A DNA stretch of 64,000 nucleotides from Croceicoccus hydrothermalis (GTDB taxonomy: Bacteria > Pseudomonadota > Alphaproteobacteria > Sphingomonadales > Sphingomonadaceae). Location of the stretch: the NCBI RefSeq assembly GCF_022378335.1, contig NZ_JAIQCI010000001.1, positions 124,001 through 188,000 on the forward strand, read 5' to 3'. Below, in pieces: positions 45,285 through 54,154 of this stretch. The notes beneath the pieces are model-generated. The model was not told the origin of the DNA. It ran no database searches and was given only the letters and a program-made list of their open reading frames with translations. The position numbers and the translations under genes were made by a program. How positions within the stretch are numbered: the stretch's first letter is position 1; the number at the start of each line of letters is the position of its first letter.

Positions 45285-45571
45285 CAGCCGACGCCGCGAC
45301 CCTGTCCCGTCGCGTCACCATCGCCAATCAGCGTGGTCTCCACGCGCGGGCCAGCGCGAAATTCGTCGAAATGGTACAGCAATACGCCCCCGAAACGCAG
45401 GTCCGGGTTGCCAAGGACGGGAACGAGGCGGCGGGCGGATCGATTCTCGGCCTGATGATGCTGGGTGCCGCGCGCGGTGACGAGATTGAGATCCGCACGC
45501 GCGGTGAGCAGGCGGATGATGCGCTCGACGCGCTCTGCACGCTCGTGGACAACCGGTTCGGAGAGGATTGA
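45281..45571 (+). CDS. ptsH: HPr phosphocarrier protein
   Basis: A 96-residue HPr with His21 in NQRGLHARASAKFVEM (phosphorylated by EI) and Ser54 in AAGGSILGLMMLGA (target of HPr kinase). Having both sites together with hprK in the same cluster indicates a complete His/Ser switch. The start overlaps the EIIA stop by four bases. The EI gene (ptsP) is not in this window. Confidence 0.94.
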   Translation: MTADAATLSRRVTIANQRGLHARASAKFVEMVQQYAPETQVRVAKDGNEAAGGSILGLMMLGAARGDEIEIRTRGEQADDALDALCTLVDNRFGED

Positions 45572-45591
45572 GCGCGACGCGCCCCATCGCC

Positions 45592-46389
45592 ATGCGTCAG
45601 ATTACCGGCCTGTCCAACCCCACCGTCAAATATCTGCGCGCGCTTCGCGACAAGAAACATCGGCGGCGCGAGCAGCGGTTCCTTGCCGAAGGGCTGCGCC
45701 TGCTTACCGATGCGCGCGAGATGGGGCACCTGCCCGAAACGCTCGCCATGGCGGAGGGACGCGAGCCGCATCCGTTGCTCGACACGCTGATCCGCGATGT
45801 CGAGGGCGCGGGCGGCGATGTCATCGCATTGTCCGAAGCGGCGTTGTCGAAGATCACGGGGAAGGACAATCCGCAGGCGGTGTGCGGCGTGTTCGCCGAA
45901 TTCGACACGGCGCTCGACCATATCGACCGGACGCGCGCGCCGCTCTTCCTCGTGGCGCAGGCGATGCGCGATCCGGGCAACCTCGGCACCATGCTGCGCA
46001 CGGCCGATGCGGTGGGCGCGGGCGGGCTGATCCTGATCGACGATTGTGCGGATCCCTTTTCGGTGGAATCGGTGCGCGCCAGCATGGGCGCCATTTTCAC
46101 CGTCCCGCTGGCGATGGCACGCTGGGACGAATTCGTGCCATGGCTGCGCGGCGGGACGGGGCAACTTGTCGCCGCGTCCCTGCGCGACCCGCACGATTAT
46201 CGCGGCGCCCCCTATGCCGCGCCGTGTTTCGTCATGGTCGGCAACGAATCGCAAGGCCTGCCGCAGGCGTATGAGACGGAATGCGACCTGCGCGTCACCA
46301 TGCCGATGCTGGGCCGCGCCGACAGCCTCAACGCCGCGATCGCGGGCGCGGTGCTCTCTTACGAAGTGCTCGCGGCGCTGCGCGACTGA
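45592..46389 (+). CDS. TrmH/SpoU family RNA 2'-O-methyltransferase
   Basis: A 265-residue SPOUT enzyme. It starts MRQITGLSNPTVKYLRALRD, the usual beginning of this rRNA-methyltransferase subgroup. A TTG at 45568 overlapping the ptsH stop is an alternative. The SpoU motifs are AMRDPGNLGTMLRTADAVG, FVMVGNESQGL and SLNAAIAGAVLSYE, forming the SAM-binding knot. An N-terminal substrate-binding domain is present. The target nucleotide is not known. Confidence 0.9.
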   Translation: MRQITGLSNPTVKYLRALRDKKHRRREQRFLAEGLRLLTDAREMGHLPETLAMAEGREPHPLLDTLIRDVEGAGGDVIALSEAALSKITGKDNPQAVCGVFAEFDTALDHIDRTRAPLFLVAQAMRDPGNLGTMLRTADAVGAGGLILIDDCADPFSVESVRASMGAIFTVPLAMARWDEFVPWLRGGTGQLVAASLRDPHDYRGAPYAAPCFVMVGNESQGLPQAYETECDLRVTMPMLGRADSLNAAIAGAVLSYEVLAALRD

Positions 46390-46402
46390 ACCTGCGGGTT
46401 CA
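46387..46402. terminator. Palindromic hairpin formed by two convergent stop codons
   Basis: TGAACC-TGCG-GGTTCA: the methyltransferase stop (46387-46389) and the rmuC stop (46400-46402, minus) are the two ends of a perfect 6-bp stem. No T-run is present, so any terminator role is uncertain. Confidence 0.35.
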
Positions 46403-47992
46403 ACTTTCGGTCGTGACGGCCTCGTCGCTGTCGGCGAAATTGTTGAGCCGGCGGGGGATCGAGTTGATCGGCGGCGCGTCGAGCAGTTCCTTGGCCGAGG
46501 TGTCGATCGACAATTCCTCGAACCGTTCGCCGGTCTTGCGCAGATTGGTGTCGAACGAGCCGACCAGCGCGTCGAAATGCTGATTGGTGGATTGCAGCCC
46601 CTTGCGCAGGCTCGACAGATGGCGGGCCACGACGGCGAGCCTTTCGTAAAGCTCCTTGCCGAGCTTTGCGATCTCGTTCGCATCGGCCTGCTCGCCCGCC
46701 TGTCGCCAGACGGTCGCCACGGTCAGAGCGATCGACATGAAATTAAGCGGCGATGCAAGCACGATCTTGCGCTGTAGCGCGTAGTTCAAAAGATGATTGT
46801 CCTGCGTCAACGCGGAATAGAGCACGTGTTCGCCCGGCACGAACATGACCACGAAATCGGCAGAGCCGGTGACGAAATCCTGGTAACGCTTGGCCGAAAG
46901 CTCATCGATATGGGTGCGCAATTCGCGCGCATGCGCCTTTAGCAGTTCGAGCCGTTCCTCCTCGCTTTCCGCCTCGTTCGCGCGGGCATAGGTGTTGAAG
47001 ACATTCTTCACATCAACGACGAGCCTGCGCCCGCCGGGAATGTTGATCACCGCATCGGGGCGCAACTGGCCGCTATCGCCCGCAACGCTCACCTGAAAAT
47101 TGAAATCCGCCTTGTCATACAGGCCGCAGCTTTCGAGCAGGTTTTCCAGCTGTAGTTCGCCCCAGTCGCCGCGCGCTTTCGTCGCGCCGCGCAGCGTGGT
47201 GGTGATACGGTTCGCCCCTTCGAGCACGCGCTCCTGTCCGGCGCGCATCTCGCCGATCACGCCCTTGAGCTGATCGAAACCCGACGCATTGTTCTTCTCG
47301 ATCTCCTCGACCCGCTTGCGATAGCGTTCCAGCGTCTCGCCCACCGGCGCGACTTTCTTTTCGAGGGCTGCAAGGCTTTCCTTGTTCAGGGCGTCGAGAT
47401 CGGTCTTCGCCTTCTCGAAAAAACGACCCTGCACCCCGGTGAGCATCTTTTCTCCGATTTCGTTGAACTTGGCCTGTAAACGGTCCTCGGCTTCGACAAG
47501 CCGCTTCATCTCGCGCGTGAAATTTTCTTCCCGGTCGGCGAAACGCCGTTCCAACGCCTTTTCGCGTTCGCTCGCCTCGCTTTCATGGCGGGCGAGCGCG
47601 TTTTCCGCCGCATTGCGGGCGCGCGCCTGCTCTTCCAGCCTTTCGCGCAAGCCCTGCAACTCGCCGCGCAGGTCGTCCAGTGCCCGCGACCGTTCGCCAT
47701 GCTCCGACCTGACCCCGGCGAGCTCGGCGCGCGCTTCGCTCAACGCCTGCGCGCTTTCGCCCAGCCGGCGTTCCAGCTCGGCGGCGCGATCCGCACGATC
47801 GCTCATCGTCGCAAGCTCGGAAATCGCCCGGCGATAGGCGTCCTCGGTTTCGCGGCTCTTCGTTTCCGCCTCGCCATGGCGGCTGCGCCATTCGGCGACG
47901 GGCCGCGACCCGAGAAAATAGCCGAGGGCCAGCCCCGCCAGCGTGGCAAGGATCACGATCAGGGTTGCAAAGGGTTCCATGGGCCGGAACAT
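46400..47992 (-). CDS. rmuC: DNA recombination protein RmuC
   Basis: A 530-residue protein. An N-terminal membrane anchor (FATLIVILATLAGLALGYFL) precedes a long coiled coil (residues ~40-230, Glu/Arg/Ala-rich heptads) and the RmuC nuclease-like domain (TTLRGATKARGDWGELQLE, PDAVINIPGGRRLVVDVKN, FVVMFVPGEHVLYSAL, SPLNFMSIALTVATVWRQ). It limits inversions at short repeats in E. coli. An ATG four codons later is an alternative start, and neither has a clear ribosome site. Confidence 0.93.
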   Translation of the reverse strand: MFRPMEPFATLIVILATLAGLALGYFLGSRPVAEWRSRHGEAETKSRETEDAYRRAISELATMSDRADRAAELERRLGESAQALSEARAELAGVRSEHGERSRALDDLRGELQGLRERLEEQARARNAAENALARHESEASEREKALERRFADREENFTREMKRLVEAEDRLQAKFNEIGEKMLTGVQGRFFEKAKTDLDALNKESLAALEKKVAPVGETLERYRKRVEEIEKNNASGFDQLKGVIGEMRAGQERVLEGANRITTTLRGATKARGDWGELQLENLLESCGLYDKADFNFQVSVAGDSGQLRPDAVINIPGGRRLVVDVKNVFNTYARANEAESEEERLELLKAHARELRTHIDELSAKRYQDFVTGSADFVVMFVPGEHVLYSALTQDNHLLNYALQRKIVLASPLNFMSIALTVATVWRQAGEQADANEIAKLGKELYERLAVVARHLSSLRKGLQSTNQHFDALVGSFDTNLRKTGERFEELSIDTSAKELLDAPPINSIPRRLNNFADSDEAVTTES

Positions 47993-48084
47993 ACTATGAA
48001 CGCATAGCGCGGCAAGCCCCCGCCTTCGCCGCGTGGAACTTATTCCCCGACTTTTCGCTTCTTTCCATGAAGGAGAACACGCTG

Positions 48085-48486
48085 ATGTCGATTCAAAAGA
48101 TGATTTCCGAACACCCCGCCGTCGGCGACGATTACAACGACAGCCTCGGCTTCGCGGTGAAACATGCGCTGTATTGCGCGGCGATCTGCAACAGCTGCGC
48201 CGATGCGTGCGTGGCGGAGGATGGGGACATGGCGCGCTGCATCCGGCTGTGCAGCGATTGCAGCGATATCTGCACCGCGACCTATCGCGTCGCCAGCCGC
48301 CGGACGGACGAAAACCGCGCCATCATCCGCGACATGCTGGCCCTGTGCATCAAGGCCTGCGAAACCTGCGCAGAGCAGTGCGAAAGCCACGACAACGCGC
48401 ATTGCCGCCGGTGTGCCGAAATGTGCCGCGAATGCGCGCGCGATTGCAAGGCCGCGCTCGACGACCTGCAAAAGGAAGCCGCATAA
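48085..48486 (+). CDS. Cys-rich four-helix-bundle copper-binding protein
   Basis: A 133-residue cytosolic-type protein with 17 Cys, mostly in C-x3-C, C-x2-C and C-x3-C runs (positions 31, 35, 38, 42, 52, 56, 59, 63, 88, 92, 95, 99, 107, 110, 114, 117, 121). This pattern lines Cys along four helices, as in Csp copper-storage proteins (DUF326 family). It has no signal peptide, so a cytosolic Csp3-like role in binding Cu(I) is likely. AAGGAG is nine bases before the chosen ATG; an ATG six codons earlier lies ahead of it. Confidence 0.88.
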   Translation: MSIQKMISEHPAVGDDYNDSLGFAVKHALYCAAICNSCADACVAEDGDMARCIRLCSDCSDICTATYRVASRRTDENRAIIRDMLALCIKACETCAEQCESHDNAHCRRCAEMCRECARDCKAALDDLQKEAA

Positions 48487-48490
48487 CGAA

Positions 48491-48519
48491 AAAGGCCGGG
48501 GTCATCCCTCCCGGCCTTT
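48491..48519. terminator. Bidirectional terminator between the copper protein and def
   Basis: AAAGGCCGGG (48491-48500) pairs perfectly with CCCGGCCTTT (48510-48519) around a 9-base loop. Confidence 0.85.
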
Positions 48520-48543
48520 CCCGTTTCCGCGATCGCGCGGCAA

Positions 48544-49119
48544 TCAGGCCGCCATGCGCATTTTCTTGAGCTTTTTCAACGCCATCTGCCGTTTCAGCCG
48601 CGACAGGTGGTCGATGAACACGATCCCTTCGAGATGGTCCATCTCGTGCTGCAAACAGATGGCCATCAGCCCATCCATCTCCTCCTCGTGGACCGTTCCG
48701 TCGAGATCCTGCCACCGGGCGCGGATGTGCGAAGGGCGGTCTACCTCGGCATAGATGTCGGGGAGCGAGAGGCAGCCTTCGGAGTAAGTCTGCAACTCCT
48801 CCGACGGGTCGAGGATTTCGGGGTTGATGAACACGCGCGGGTTCTTCTTCACCGGGCGATGATCGTGGCCGCATCCGTGGTCGCCGCAATCCTCCGCCGG
48901 CGCATCCTCGTCCGGTTCCTGAAGATCGATGACGAGCACGCGTTTCGGCACGCCGACCTGCACTGCGGCAAGGCCGATGCCAGGGGCGGCATACATGGTT
49001 TCGAACATGTCCTCCACCAGCATGCGCAATTCGTCGTCGAACTCTTCGACGGGGGTGGACACCTGCTTGAGCAGCGGATCGGGAACTTCGATGATTTCTC
49101 GGATAGCCATATGTGCCAT
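48544..49119 (-). CDS. def: Peptide deformylase with Cys/His-rich insert
   Basis: A 191-residue metallohydrolase that removes the formyl group from nascent proteins. The three motifs are intact: [10 protein letters not shown] (residues 47-56), EGCLSLP (114-120) and HEMDH (158-162). Between motifs 1 and 2 there is an insert at about residues 70-92 containing [10 protein letters not shown] (78-87), an extra potential metal site not found in E. coli Def. An ATG three codons downstream is an alternative start. It follows recR on the same strand after 50 bases. Confidence 0.94.
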   Translation of the reverse strand: MAHMAIREIIEVPDPLLKQVSTPVEEFDDELRMLVEDMFETMYAAPGIGLAAVQVGVPKRVLVIDLQEPDEDAPAEDCGDHGCGHDHRPVKKNPRVFINPEILDPSEELQTYSEGCLSLPDIYAEVDRPSHIRARWQDLDGTVHEEEMDGLMAICLQHEMDHLEGIVFIDHLSRLKRQMALKKLKKMRMAA

Positions 49120-49169
49120 TTAGGGCGCCCCGACCCATACGGCAAGACACGCCGATCTGGAGTAATGGA

Positions 49170-49778
49170 TCAGAGCGGCTTTCGTGCCCGCAACGCCTGC
49201 GCCAAAGTGCCTTCGTCAAGATAGTCGAGCTCGCCGCCGACCGGCAGACCATGGGCCAGTTGCGTCACGCGCACGGGCCGCCCCTCCAGCCGCTCGGCAA
49301 TGTAATGCGCGGTCGTCTGCCCTTCGAGCGTGGCGTTCATGGCGAGCACGACCTCGTCCACCCGCACGCCATCCACACCGTCGCCATCCACGCGGTCGAG
49401 CAGCGCCCCGATGGACAGATCCTCCGGTCGCACCCCGTCGAGCGCCGACAATCGCCCGCCCAGCACGTGATAGCGCCCCGGAAACAGCCGCGCCAGGTCC
49501 AGCGCCCACAGATCGGCGACATCCTCCACGACGCAGATGCTGGACGCATCGCGGCGCGGATCGGCGCATATGCCGCACGGGTTGCGTGTGTCGACATTGC
49601 CGCACACCGTACATTCGACAAGCGTTTCGCGCACCGTGGCAAGGCTGTTCAGCAAATCGACCAGCGCGGTTTCGCGCCGTTTCACCAGCCACAGAACCGC
49701 CCGCCGCGCCGAACGCGGGCCCAGCCCCGGCAGCCGGGCGAGCGCGCCGGCCAGTGCCTCGATCTCTTGCGATGCCAT
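49170..49778 (-). CDS. recR: Recombination mediator RecR
   Basis: A 202-residue DNA-repair protein. The helix-hairpin-helix ([20 protein letters not shown]), the four-Cys zinc finger ([16 protein letters not shown]) and the Toprim domain ([32 protein letters not shown]) come in standard order. It works with RecO and RecF to load RecA at gaps. It is divergent from fmt across 44 bases and leads into def. Confidence 0.96.
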   Translation of the reverse strand: MASQEIEALAGALARLPGLGPRSARRAVLWLVKRRETALVDLLNSLATVRETLVECTVCGNVDTRNPCGICADPRRDASSICVVEDVADLWALDLARLFPGRYHVLGGRLSALDGVRPEDLSIGALLDRVDGDGVDGVRVDEVVLAMNATLEGQTTAHYIAERLEGRPVRVTQLAHGLPVGGELDYLDEGTLAQALRARKPL

Positions 49779-49822
49779 GTGGGGGCAGATAGGGATTGCG
49801 CCCGGTGATAGGAAGACACAAC

Positions 49823-50728
49823 ATGCGCGTCATATTCATGGGCACCCCGCAATTCGCCGTTCCCACGCTGGAGGCGGTGATCGCGGCCGGGCACGAGGTG
49901 ATCGCCGCCTATTCGCAGCCGCCACGCCGTGCGGGCCGGGGCAAGAAGCTGCAAGCCTCCCCGGTGCAGCAGGCGGCAGAGACGCATGGCATTCCCGTGC
50001 ACACGCCCGCCTCGCTCCGCGGCGAGGAGGAACGCGCCGGTTTTGCCGCGCTCGATGCCGATGTGGCGGTCGTGGCGGCCTATGGCCTGTTGCTGCCGGT
50101 GCCGGTGCTGGAGGCGCCGCGATACGGCTGCCTCAATGTCCATGGTTCGATCCTGCCGCGCTGGCGCGGGGCGGCACCGATACAGCGCGCGATCCTGGCG
50201 GGCGATCAGACCACCGGCGTCACCATCATGCAGATGGAAAAGGGGCTGGATACCGGCCCGATGATCGAGAAACGCCGCACGCGGATCGAGCGCAAGACCG
50301 CGGGCGAGTTGACCGAGGAAATCGCCCGCATGGGCGCGGAGGCGATGGTCGACGTGCTGGCGAAGCTTCCCCATGTCCGGCGGGAGGCGCAGCCGAGCCT
50401 CGGCGTGACGCATGCGGCCAAGATCGACAAGGCGGAGGCCCGGCTCGACTTCACGCAAAGCGCGGAGCAGCTTGGCCGGCAGGTGCGCGCCTTCGCGCCG
50501 CGCCCCGGTGCGTTCTTCGAACGGGAAGGCGAACGGTTCCGCGTGCTGGAAGCAGAGGTGATCGGGCGCGAGGGGCCGGCAGCAACCGTCCTCGACGATA
50601 TGCTGACGATCGCGTGCGGCTATGGCGCGTTGCGGCCCACCGTGGTGCAGCGGGCGGGCAAGCCGGCGATGCGAACCGCCGACATGCTGCGCGGCTATCC
50701 CATTCCGGCGGGGTCCGAAATCCGGTGA
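49823..50728 (+). CDS. fmt: Methionyl-tRNA formyltransferase
   Basis: A 301-residue enzyme that formylates initiator Met-tRNA. It starts [19 protein letters not shown] after [27 protein letters not shown] holds the catalytic Asn-His region, and [16 protein letters not shown] follows. A C-terminal tRNA-binding domain begins near residue 205. It works as the functional counterpart of def across the divergent junction. It ends in a GTGA overlap with truA. Confidence 0.96.
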   Translation: MRVIFMGTPQFAVPTLEAVIAAGHEVIAAYSQPPRRAGRGKKLQASPVQQAAETHGIPVHTPASLRGEEERAGFAALDADVAVVAAYGLLLPVPVLEAPRYGCLNVHGSILPRWRGAAPIQRAILAGDQTTGVTIMQMEKGLDTGPMIEKRRTRIERKTAGELTEEIARMGAEAMVDVLAKLPHVRREAQPSLGVTHAAKIDKAEARLDFTQSAEQLGRQVRAFAPRPGAFFEREGERFRVLEAEVIGREGPAATVLDDMLTIACGYGALRPTVVQRAGKPAMRTADMLRGYPIPAGSEIR

Positions 50729-51471
50729 CCCGCTTTGCCCTGACACTGGAATTCGACGGCGGGCCGTTCATGGGCCTGCAACGGCAGAAGCACGGCCCCT
50801 CGGTACAGCAGGCGGTGGAGGAGGCGGTGCACGCCATCACGCATCAACATGCCGCGATGCATGCGGCGGGCCGCACCGATGCGGGCGTGCACGCCATCGC
50901 CATGCGCGCGCATATCGACGTGGACCATCCGCGCGGGGCGGATCATCTCCGCGACGGGCTGAACGCGAAATTGCGTCCGGCGCCTGTTGCCGTGACCGAT
51001 TGCGTCGTCGTGCCCGATGACTGGCATGCCCGGTTTTCGTGCACCGGGCGGCGCTATCTCTATCGCATTGCCAACCGGCGCGCGCCGCTGACGCTGGATC
51101 TTGGCCGGGCGTGGCAGATGGGCATGCCGCTCGAGGCAAAGGCGATGCATGACGCCGCGCAGGTGCTGATCGGGCATCACGATTTCACCACGTTTCGCTC
51201 CACCGCGTGCCAGGCGAAGAGCCCGATGCGCACGCTCGACCGCCTCGATGTGGAGCGGGTGGGCACGGAAATCCACATCCACGCCGCCGCGCGCAGCTTC
51301 CTGCATCATCAGGTGCGCTCGATGGTGGGGTGTCTGGTCCGGGTGGGCGCGGGGCGGTGGACGCGAGACGATCTGGCCGATGCGCTGGCCGCGCGCGACC
51401 GGCAGAGGCTGGCGATGAATGCCCCGCCGCAGGGGCTCTATTTCGTGGAGGCGACCTACGACGCGGGGTGA
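50725..51471 (+). CDS. truA: tRNA pseudouridine38-40 synthase TruA
   Basis: A 248-residue enzyme. It starts with GTG overlapping the fmt stop ([19 protein letters not shown]). The catalytic Asp is in [31 protein letters not shown] and [17 protein letters not shown] are family signatures. It modifies the anticodon stem of many tRNAs. The 3' end overlaps the convergent MATE gene by 16 bases. Confidence 0.95.
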   Translation: MTRFALTLEFDGGPFMGLQRQKHGPSVQQAVEEAVHAITHQHAAMHAAGRTDAGVHAIAMRAHIDVDHPRGADHLRDGLNAKLRPAPVAVTDCVVVPDDWHARFSCTGRRYLYRIANRRAPLTLDLGRAWQMGMPLEAKAMHDAAQVLIGHHDFTTFRSTACQAKSPMRTLDRLDVERVGTEIHIHAAARSFLHHQVRSMVGCLVRVGAGRWTRDDLADALAARDRQRLAMNAPPQGLYFVEATYDAG

Positions 51472-52874
51472 GCCGCCGCGCCGCTATTCTTCGCGCCCTG
51501 CCCCTCGCGCACCAACACCCAATAGGCCGCACCCGCCGCGATCGCCCCGCCCAGCACATTGGCCGCAAGCTCGGCGGTATAGACCGCATCCGCGCCCCAC
51601 GATGATTGCAATATCCACGCCACCGGCACCATGATCGCCAGCACGCGAAGGAGCGATTGCAACAGCGCCAGCCCCGCATGGTCCACCGCGTTCAACGCCC
51701 CGTTCGACGCGATCAACAGGCCATAGCCGCCATACCCCCACACACCGATCTCGATATAATCGGTAAGCGCCGCGATCACCGCAGGATCGTCGGTGAAAAG
51801 CTGCGCCAGCGCATCGCGCGCGAGGAACAGCGCCAGCCCGACCGCCGTGCCATAGGCAACGCAGAAGCCCGCCGCCAGCATCGCGGCATGGCGCACCCTG
51901 TCACGGCACCCCGCGCCCCAGTTCTGCCCCACGATGGCCCCGATCGCCCCCGACAGGCCGAGTAGCGGCACCACGGCAAAGCTTTGCAGCCGCCCCGCCG
52001 CGCCGAACCCGGCAACGGCCGCCTGCCCCTCCGCGGCGAGGAACCCGGTCAGCACCGAAAGCCCGATGGGGTTGATCGAATTGGAAAAGGCCGCCGGTCC
52101 CGTCACCCGCGCCAGTGCCAGCGCATCGCCCACGCCCGCGTGGCGCAGCGCGGTCGCCCACAATCCGACCCTGCTCCGCGCGAGCAGGACGAGCCCCATC
52201 GCCATCGCGCTCGCAAATCCGCCGATGCTGGCATAGGCGGCGCCCGCGATGCCGAACCCCGCCATGCCGAACGCGCCATTGATGAGCACGGGATCGAGCA
52301 GCCAGTTCACCACCGCGAAGGTGATCAATATCGCCATCGAGTGCCGCGCCAGCCCCTGCCCGCGCAGTGCGCCATTCGCGCCCATCATCAGCAATTGCAG
52401 CGGATAGAACATCGCATAGGGCCGCATATACGCATCGATCAGCGGGAGCAGCGTCTCCTGCGCCTGCATCAGCGCGAACAACGGCACGCGCCGGATGAAC
52501 AACGCCGCCGCCAGCACGAGCCCCAGCCCCGCCGCCACGCCGATGCCCATCGCGGTCAACCCGCGTGCATGGTCCAGATGCCCCTTGCCCAATGCGCGGC
52601 TGACGACCGAGCTGATCCCCGCCATGACGCCGACGCCGAGGCTGGACAGCGCGGTCGTGACGGGAAAGATGAACGCCACCGCCGCCAGCGCATCGGCGCC
52701 GAGCTGCCCGATGAAATACGCATCGATGATACCGACCGACATGATCGCCGCCACCCCCACAATCAGCGGCGCGGTCTGCGTGACCATGTGGCGCGGGATC
52801 GACCCCGCGATGAGCCGCGCCTTGTCGGTCTGGCGCGAAGTCGGGGATGCGGAATTGTCGGTGGGTTCAGGCAT
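51456..52874 (-). CDS. MATE family efflux transporter
   Basis: A 472-residue membrane protein with 12 hydrophobic segments in two similar halves. Examples are [38 protein letters not shown] and, in the second half, [17 protein letters not shown]. These are MATE (NorM/DinF-type) features, so it probably exports drugs or metabolites using an ion gradient. Substrate unknown. It is divergent from the MDR oxidoreductase across 157 bases. Confidence 0.9.
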   Translation of the reverse strand: MPEPTDNSASPTSRQTDKARLIAGSIPRHMVTQTAPLIVGVAAIMSVGIIDAYFIGQLGADALAAVAFIFPVTTALSSLGVGVMAGISSVVSRALGKGHLDHARGLTAMGIGVAAGLGLVLAAALFIRRVPLFALMQAQETLLPLIDAYMRPYAMFYPLQLLMMGANGALRGQGLARHSMAILITFAVVNWLLDPVLINGAFGMAGFGIAGAAYASIGGFASAMAMGLVLLARSRVGLWATALRHAGVGDALALARVTGPAAFSNSINPIGLSVLTGFLAAEGQAAVAGFGAAGRLQSFAVVPLLGLSGAIGAIVGQNWGAGCRDRVRHAAMLAAGFCVAYGTAVGLALFLARDALAQLFTDDPAVIAALTDYIEIGVWGYGGYGLLIASNGALNAVDHAGLALLQSLLRVLAIMVPVAWILQSSWGADAVYTAELAANVLGGAIAAGAAYWVLVREGQGAKNSGAAAHPAS

Positions 52875-53031
52875 GGCAGGCCCTTAACCCGGAATGCGGC
52901 GGTTGTATGCCCTTCTCGCCATCTTGTTCGCGGGGCGGTCCGCCGCGCGCGTTCGGGTCATGCTCTGGCAAAACGGCGCGGGAGCCCCCATGACCATACC
53001 CAAACATTAGAAACACAAAGGAGCGAGCCGC

Positions 53032-54147
53032 ATGAGCGCGACCACAGCACGGCATATCTATTCGAAACTCGACGCCGACGGGACATTGACGGTCGGCATC
53101 GCGAAGCAGAATCTGCCCGAACCAACGGGATCGCGTGTTCTGATCGAGGTGGAGGCAACCCCGGTCAATCCGTCCGACCTCGGCCTTCTGTTCGGGTCCG
53201 CCGATCTTGAAAATGCGCAATTCGATGATGGCACGATCACCGCGCAAATGCCCGCCCCCGCCCTGCGCGCGATGCAGGGCCGCGTCGGCGAGGCCATGCC
53301 CGTCGGGATCGAAGGGGCGGGCCGCGTGGTGGCCGCAGGCGATGACGAAGCGGCGCAAAAGCTGATGGGGCGGCGCGTTGCCTGCGCGCCGGGCGGCATG
53401 TATGCGACGCACCGCATCGTGGAGGCGCGCGACTGCATGACGCTTCCCGACGATGTATCGGCGGAGCTGGGTGCTGCATCCTTCGTCAATCCGATGACGG
53501 CGCTCGGCTTTACCGAAACGCTGCGCGCAGAAGGCGGCAAGGGCATCGTCCATACCGCGGCTGCGTCCAACCTGGGCCAGATGCTCGTGAAGATCTGCGC
53601 CGAGGATGACATTCCTCTGGTCAATATCGTGCGGTCGGACGAACAGGTGAAAATCCTGCGCGACATCGGCGCGAAGCATGTCGTGAACAGCAGCGATGAC
53701 GATTTCTTCGCCCGGCTGAAGGACGCGATCGGCGAAACGGGCGCGATGACCGCCTTCGATGCGATCGGCGGCGGGCGCATGGCTTCCACCATCCTGACCG
53801 CGATGGAACAGGTCGCCTCGGCAAACGACAAATACAGCCGTTATGGCAGCAGCGTGATGAAGCGGGTGCATGTCTATGGCGCGCTGGACCTGTCGCCGAT
53901 CGAACTGACGCGCAGCTTCGGCTTTGTGTGGACCGTTTCGGGCTGGCTCCTCATGCCGTTTCTGACGCAGGCCGGGCGCGACACGGTGGAGCGGATGCGC
54001 GCCCGTGTGCGGGACAATCTGACCGGCATGTTCGCAAGCCAGTATTCAGCGCGCGGCGATCTGTCCGCCATGCTGCGCCGTGAAAACGCGCTGTCCTACA
54101 ATGCGAAGAAGACGGGCGAGAAATTCCTCGTCACGCCGAACGGGTAA
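53032..54147 (+). CDS. Zinc-binding-dehydrogenase-like (MDR) oxidoreductase
   Basis: A 371-residue medium-chain dehydrogenase/reductase starting after AGGAG. The N-terminal GroES-like domain (VLIEVEATPVNPSDLGLLFG, PVGIEGAGRVVAAG) is followed by a Rossmann domain (GIVHTAAASNLGQMLVKICA). The nucleotide loop here is AAASNLGQM rather than the usual GxGxxG. No structural-zinc Cys cluster is visible, so it is likely a quinone-reductase-type enzyme using NAD(P)H. Substrate unknown. Confidence 0.85.
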   Translation: MSATTARHIYSKLDADGTLTVGIAKQNLPEPTGSRVLIEVEATPVNPSDLGLLFGSADLENAQFDDGTITAQMPAPALRAMQGRVGEAMPVGIEGAGRVVAAGDDEAAQKLMGRRVACAPGGMYATHRIVEARDCMTLPDDVSAELGAASFVNPMTALGFTETLRAEGGKGIVHTAAASNLGQMLVKICAEDDIPLVNIVRSDEQVKILRDIGAKHVVNSSDDDFFARLKDAIGETGAMTAFDAIGGGRMASTILTAMEQVASANDKYSRYGSSVMKRVHVYGALDLSPIELTRSFGFVWTVSGWLLMPFLTQAGRDTVERMRARVRDNLTGMFASQYSARGDLSAMLRRENALSYNAKKTGEKFLVTPNG

Positions 54148-54154
54148 GCGGCGT

